A stretch of DNA of 64,000 nucleotides from Marsupella aquatica (taxonomy: Eukaryota > Marchantiophyta), in assembly GCA_973895155.1 (NCBI GenBank), contig OZ316896.1:22196001-22260000 (forward strand), read 5' to 3'. The notes beneath the pieces were generated by a model. It was not told where the DNA came from and searched no databases. It worked only from the letters and a program-made list of their open reading frames with translations. The position numbers were made by a program, and so were the translations under genes. Below, piece by piece: positions 59,601-64,000 of this stretch; position 1 is the stretch's first letter, and the number at the start of each line of letters is the position of its first letter.

Positions 59601-61529
59601 AAAAGAAAAATCGTCTATACTATGCTGAGAAGTATATCTCTGGTCCTCTGACCTCTCGTTGTCCTCGTTGACTTTCTGTTTGGGATACTTTTCCCCACGG
59701 CTCACTTCTTATTATATTAATATATGTTCTAGAGCCTTTCTTCCCGTTACGTTCTCTTCTTCTCCTATTCTGGGATTACCCCATCCCTTCAGTTCTATCA
59801 TGGGCTAGTTCCGATCCTCATCTGGTGTCTGTTCCTCCCATCACCATATGGCACAGTACATCCCTCGTTCCATTGATCTCCTTGCTGCTCTCTTCCTCCC
59901 CCCTCAAGTACCAATGGTTGGTGGGTCTTTCCCTTGCTGCTTTGTGGGGCTCTCTCATCCGGCGCTCGCCATTGGAGATGGTAGCTTGGTTTCTCACCTT
60001 TTGGAGACATATTCCTCTGTCCCGCCATCTGGCTTTTTTGCCGCCCCCCCCTGTCCTGGGATCCTGGTTCACCATGACTGGCGGCCAGTATTGACATTTT
60101 TTTACCACCGCTCTCTCAGAACTAGATTCTCATCAGACTATTCGAGTCTGGTTTCATATCTATCTCTTTTCAGAAGCACAGACTTTTTTCCGCTGCAAAT
60201 GTAGCAATCAGACAGACTTAGACAAAGACAGATAGGTAGGCTACTCATGGTACTACATTGTTGGATAGGTAGGATCTGTAGGCTCTCAGCTAACAATTCT
60301 AGTGGTAGCCGTCATTTGTTCTGTCCCATTCCCAGGATTCTCGGATATCTTGGGGAGCTTCTCTCATGGTAATTGGCTGGATTCTAACCTTGGCGCTGTA
60401 GGTGTGTCCCCTGCTCTCTCTGTCACTCTCCACTGGGCTGGCTGCTGGCTGTTACATATGGAGCCCATGATTGGTGAGTGGGAGGTTTAAATGCCAAGTC
60501 CCGTGCCAAGTTAAAGTCGCTAATTGGCATCTGGACTGGTTGCCTATCTCTTTTCTCTGTCGCATCAGCTATGGCTGCTTTCCTTGGGAGGTGTCCTACA
60601 CTCAAGTTCTAGGATCATAAATTGGTATAAAAATGGAGATCAGGCACGATGGAATCTTTGGTCTGCTAGTTTCTGCCCCGGGCTATGCTTCGGGATCTCG
60701 AGGCATAACCTCGGGTACCCGCGCTGGACATAGCCAGGGCACAATAAGGTGAAATCATCAAGGCTCTCTTCTTGGTGATCCAGGGAATGTCCGGAGATTG
60801 AGGTGGACTCTCGTATGGAGGGCGTGGTGATCTCAGGGAGTGGTCTGGCCTCGATGCAGCTGGGGAAGTGGTGGCTGACTATAGCCATCGAAGGCAGCCC
60901 AGGACAGATGGAGTTCAGCGGGGGGCCTCTTGGGGCTTTGGTGGTTCTGGCTAGGTTGGCTGTTTTGGATGCTCCTTTTTCATATTCAGGTCTTGGTTGG
61001 TTCGGCTTATGTTTGGCTTTCTGGGTCCCTCCTCTCTCGGGGGTCTCACTATATGGGGACCTCCCCATCGCCTGCAACGTTTTTAGGCCTCGGACCCCCT
61101 AAAATGTAAGAAAAAATTATTATTTTTTAACCCCTATAAAGTTGGAATATTCTTGGAATATTCTAAAATTTGGATTAAAAAAACCCTAATGTTCTTATAA
61201 GTCTCAAAATTGAATTTAAAAGACCCTATTGTTCTTCTACAAAAATTCTTAAGTCTTCCCTTAGAACCAATAAAATGACCCTATCCTTCGTCGCACGTGA
61301 TATGCCATTTTTGTGGAAGTGAGACCCCCGAGCCTCCTCTCCTCTATGGCCCGCCTCCTCCCCTTAGGCGGCCGGTTTGGGGTGGTCTCGCCTTCGTTTC
61401 TCTGGGTGTGCTCCCTCTTTCAGCCACCCTTATTTGTTCCTTGTTCCTTTCTCCTGTCTCCTCCCCTCAGACGGGTTTGTTCTCAATAAAGTGCCCTCGT
61501 GTTTTTCCACCAAAAAATAAAATAAAATA
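56649..61529 (+). mobile_element. 5'-truncated L1-type LINE, 4.9 kb, with target-site duplication
   Basis: The element is bounded by a 15-bp direct repeat (56,634-56,648 and 61,530-61,544) and ends in an A-rich tail (CAAAAAATAAAATAAAATAA). It lacks ORF1 and the endonuclease half of ORF2, so it is a typical 5'-truncated copy made by target-primed reverse transcription. Between the ORF2 stop at 59,671 and the tail lie about 1.9 kb of pyrimidine-rich 3' sequence with no convincing protein. It is inserted in a repeat block, with the same TGCACTT-type sequence on both sides. Confidence 0.9.
56690..59671 (+). CDS. LINE ORF2 fragment: reverse transcriptase and zf-RVT domain (993 codons)
   Basis: The frame has no stop for 993 codons. 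In order: a helical linker with RIRWLGLGDASTKFFFN; reverse-transcriptase blocks LTDWRPITLLNIAYKIIAKL, QTGFVPGRQILDNV, KMDFSKAFDRVDHRYI (first catalytic Asp), MRGVRQGCPLAPLIYAL, and RFFADDLGVI, where F-A-D-D is the Y/F-x-D-D active site; then the plant-LINE C-terminal part SYLGAPIGQ..., FLWGYNKEG; and the zf-RVT end KIFLWRVLAAGLFSG with CPSC and HIFFSC. The APE endonuclease that should precede the RT is missing. The frame is also open upstream of the ATG towards the insertion junction, so this ATG is simply the first Met in a truncated frame. The intact frame indicates a young insertion. Confidence 0.92.
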   Translation: MEIQSKKTSKQITIEDLRAKILSLRSFAGGCLTGNNLTELREAEVALRDSEFREAIELRKKSRIRWLGLGDASTKFFFNIVRIQQQRARIPCLRLSDGTLSHNKDLVLIEVGNFYRSLYSPDAPETQLNVQARRKMLRFSSKRISQAESNQLDAAPSMDELFSAAKKMKKNKAPGLDGLTIEVFLGCWGFIAPAFTGMILSFWADGIMLPGFIEGVIKLVPQSTDKTRLTDWRPITLLNIAYKIIAKLIAIRLGRVLPKMVNPQQTGFVPGRQILDNVSLAWLAIDWISTNNVPALFIKMDFSKAFDRVDHRYIRETLSTLGLSQSLTRNIMGLMMQATAKVHVNGLFTEPIPLMRGVRQGCPLAPLIYALSTQPLMDVFDAALQANELQGIKINNKLTLFHRFFADDLGVITPAKESSFLDICGTMDLYEHAAGARLNLEKTEVLILCIDTPPQWLLDTKCVIVPMGHISSYLGAPIGQYLSKTQLHEYCLKKLNKRLASWSNKSFSFTGRVLLVKQVLLSMTVFHMMYTNFAVSFTDMIQRTCKNFLWGYNKEGARKTPLVSWDRMCASKQNGGLGFKDINLQATALLARWAIRMISDQDSDWAILFSANLRLAAWKKTVLLRQAGYTTMDRFLFSSPSSFRGMVYTAGIWRAWNKIRINLHWQSGSQAIPARWRIEDFLPKFFTSSDFPISLVPRIIIACYRLNIRYVSDLWMQDPGCWVDFLPRLSRLRGFGVIELDTLSRIILSIHSGPPPSISSSFAGSQWFWCGLQNHRRPHFLSSMQAYNFLHQAGGDIGSLNNRWGTSDSAGDWGRRWRRIWRSDLSNRGKIFLWRVLAAGLFSGKRAKQCGHGDGMCPSCPDRVEDNPHIFFSCRQAICAWNRTAWFYERVPSLSLLPGGHSFTSTLDLALGRTPRLSARIFVIYETVWLLWKNRNSQLFQSQTVVFSPFLAASSVVQHLRSVALCSDSEKKKNRLYYAEKYISGPLTSRCPR

Positions 61530-61544
61530 AAAAATTAAGCTAGA
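61530..61544. repeat. 3' target-site duplication of the LINE
   Basis: AAAAATTAAGCTAGA follows the A-rich tail and matches the 5' copy at 56,634-56,648. Confidence 0.9.
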
Positions 61545-62590
61545 GTACTCTTTAACTTCATTGTGCACTTTGCATGTATGCAATGTCCACTCGTGAGTAA
61601 ATGATTGCTACTCAAAGTATGCACATATGCAAAATTTATCACAACATTAATTAACACGAGAGGTACGTGGTGTGGTTTATCTCACTGGTTATGTTCACAA
61701 GAGAGCTTCATTGTCCTCTATGTCTATCAATTATACCAAGTCTCCAAAGACTAAAGTTTCCTTATTTCTTAGATGACTTTATAACATTTCTAAGTTCCAC
61801 TCACAAATCACTTATGCTATATATATAGTGGCGCATCTAGCCTTAATCAAGTACCTCATCATGGTTAGACTAACTGTGGCTCTTGAGTAACTCTAGACCA
61901 AAGTGTGAATGCCTAACATCCACGAGGATGCAGGCTATAGTAGAGGTGATTGGTGGTGAAGCTATTCATGTTTCCAAATTGCTTCTAACAAGCCCAGTCT
62001 CATGTGATTAATTTAGATATCACAGGAGATATTGAAGATAGACGTTTGAAACATTTTAGGAAACGCGAAGGGTGTCAACGAGTTCCGGTGTAAAAGACGT
62101 CACGTCCATGAGGGAACCCAGACCCGAAACTAAAACGACGAGAAGATGTGAAGACAGGATTGTCATTCACTTACTTTGGAAACTAGACAAAAGATTCAGG
62201 CTGCAAAACCAAAGTGAGTCTAAACGTTCGGTGGAATAAACAACGGCCACAGCAATAAGATGCTGAAAACAAACTCCTTAATTGTGCCGAGCAACAACTG
62301 CCCACAGCTCTCGATTTTGTGAAATTGTGGATCAAACATTATTACTCCAGGAAACAAAAGTTTCACTTCATTTTGTCTTTCGTCTCTTTCTGCTTTCACT
62401 GGTCACAAAAAAGTATAGCGTGAATTTCAATGTCAGCTTGAGTGAAGTCACAAAGTCACGTGGCCAAAAGGGAGAATTCCGTTGCATGCCTTCAAACCAT
62501 TTGCAAACGAGCTAAACAATCCAAACCTCACGATGGGAGAAAGAAACCGAAGCCCCTGGGTGAAGACAGAAGAGACAGTTCGTTTCAAAC
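61545..62590. other. Intergenic, nothing recognised
   Basis: AT-rich sequence continuing the repeat block interrupted by the LINE. No open frame, RNA gene or clear repeat array. Confidence 0.4.
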
Positions 62591-62594
62591 GAGG

Positions 62595-63220
62595 AAGACC
62601 GGTTCAAATATGTCAACAAGAACAAGAGTACAACCAACCCAGAATCAGCATCACCAGTCGCTTCAGCAGGTTGTTCTACATTCATTGTCATGGACTGAAT
62701 CGACAGTAGCAAAATAGAGACAACGCAACCTTGAAGGCCTGAACAGAAACAAGGATACAGTACCGTAGGATCATCTGACAGACAGCAATGGCAGATTTCC
62801 ACATGGTCATGGATTTCGGTTTGAATTCACGCAATTCGAGAATAGGGAGTACCGTAGAGACGACACAGCCCGCCTTGTAGGGACGAAGACAACAAGAATG
62901 TGCAGTTCAAGTATGTCAGCAAGCACAACAGTAACAACCAACAGTAATCACCATCACCAGTCCCCTTCAGCAGTTTGTTCTACGCCCATTGCAGCTGGAC
63001 GGATTCACCCATATCGACAGTATCAAACTTTGACAACGCAACGTTGATGTCCTGAAGAGAAACAAGGGATACAGTCCTGTGGGATCATGTGAGACAGAAA
63101 TGTCAACTTTTCTACATTGGCATGGGTTTCGGCTTCGAAAAATCCAACCGAATCGAGGTTGGCGAGTACCGTAGACAAAACCACAGCAGCCTTGAAGGCA
63201 CGAAGACAACAATAACGTAA
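62595..63220. repeat. Diverged tandem duplication, about 300-bp unit x2
   Basis: Two segments (about 62,595-62,895 and 62,896-63,220) share, in order, ATATGTCA(A/G)CAAG, ATCACCAGTC, TTCAGCAG(G)TTGTTCTAC, ATCGACAGTA, GACAACGCAAC, GATACAGT, GGATCAT and GAGTACCGTAGA. Many substitutions and small indels separate them, so the duplication is old. Confidence 0.75.
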
Positions 63221-63689
63221 CATTCTCTTCGTTTCGTTTCATTTCTTATCGTCTCCCTCTGCTCCATCTCCACCCACGCCGTCACGCAATGGAAAATAAT
63301 TCTTCCACATTCCAGAATCCACAGACTTCTGTCAATAGCGGAGCCCACCAAGGCCGGAATCTCCGCCATTCCCGCCCCTTATCTTGTTTAGCGGCGCCTA
63401 TCTCAAACTGACGGTGGTCTCGCTTTGGCGGGGGAGACGTCCCATTCGCGGATCCGCCAGTTAGATACGGAGTATAATAGCGAATCGGAAAGGGCGCCAG
63501 GGGTGGTGGCGATTCTAGCGGCCAATAAGGGTCACGGAGAGTGCTCTGCCAGAGTTAGGCACGTTGATTCCGTGCTCTGGAGCGTTTCTATCACACGAAC
63601 GAGAAGGATCATGCCTAGTATTGTTTTTTAATAAGATAATGTATTGGTTAGAAGGCATTGTGAGATATAATGCAGAATGATAAAAACAA

Positions 63690-63962
63690 GGGTGGTAGCA
63701 CAAGTTTTGAGTGCATTATTCTCATAATTCCTGAAACTAGTACATTAATGATTTTTTGGTAAGAGACAAGGAAAAAGAGGGCAAGGGTGGTAGCACAAAT
63801 TTTGAGTGCATTATTCCCATACATTAATGGTTTTTTGGTAAGAGACAAGAAAAATAGAGGGTAGCCAAAGTTTTGAGGGCATTATTCTCACAATGTCTAT
63901 AACTAGTACATTAATGTACTTAAAAACTTGAGTGATTTTTTGGTAAGAGACAAGAAAAATAA
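63690..63962. repeat. Tandem repeat, three units around TTTTTTGGTAAGAGACAAG
   Basis: Three units each contain CAAATTTTGAG(T/G)GCATTATTC, ACATTAATG and GATTTTTTGGTAAGAGACAAG, with deletions of different size in the second unit. Confidence 0.88.
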
Positions 63963-64000
63963 CTCTCTGCAATAGAAAATCTAAGTTAAAGAGCCAGGCA

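Noticed and set aside
60640-61102. 145-codon minus and 99-codon plus frames in the 3' part of the LINE
   Set aside because: No resemblance to LINE ORF1 or a known protein, and they lie in the 3' region between the ORF2 stop and the A-tail.

Overview
The window is nuclear DNA of a land plant. It carries a NAC transcription-factor domain, exons of a plant class VII (PIF-type) bHLH, a DUF579 (glucuronoxylan methyltransferase-like) relic, a GRV2/DNAJC13 relative and plant L1-type LINEs with a zf-RVT tail. The genes are widely spaced and split by GT-AG introns of about 100-1,400 bp. Several genes have unusual architectures, so a non-seed plant (bryophyte or lycophyte grade) seems most likely. That is an inference; no marker here fixes the species.

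Layout. 1-800: 3' end of a LINE. 800-2,180: short tandem duplications and no clear gene. 2,184-5,657 (+) and 7,453-10,981 (-): two convergent genes that share an unrecognised C-terminal domain of about 310 residues and an unrecognised module of about 60 residues. The minus-strand gene opens with a complete NAC domain, then two exons of a class VII bHLH, then the shared unknown part. All seven exons join in phase into 795 codons. 13.4-17.2 kb (-): scattered possible exons of an unidentified gene, and a tRNA-like SINE. 17,730-18,905 (+): SERAC1-like alpha/beta hydrolase whose nucleophile Ser is replaced by Gly. 19,692-20,547 (+): broken DUF579 gene. 21,868-22,784 (+): small secreted orphan. 22.8-26.5 kb: repeats. 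26,526-32,622 (+): complete 13-exon S28 serine carboxypeptidase. 32.6-36.6 kb: intergenic, with a GC-rich island just upstream of the next gene. 36,592-54,076 (+): very large GRV2/DNAJC13 (RME-8) relative that follows its family on both sides of the J domain but lacks that domain, and ends in a proline-rich repeat plus a novel tail. 54-56.6 kb and 61.5-64 kb: repeat-rich intergenic DNA. 56,649-61,529 (+): 5'-truncated LINE with an intact reverse transcriptase and a clear 15-bp target-site duplication.

The genes do not form an operon or pathway. The two best candidates for undescribed biology are the NAC-HLH-unknown-domain chimera with its convergent sister gene, and the J-domain-less, proline-repeat-bearing DNAJC13 homologue. 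Exon limits were read by eye from splice motifs, reading phase and protein similarity. They are firm for the S28 gene, the two convergent genes, the secreted protein and the 3' part of the DNAJC13-like gene, and approximate in the first two thirds of that last gene.
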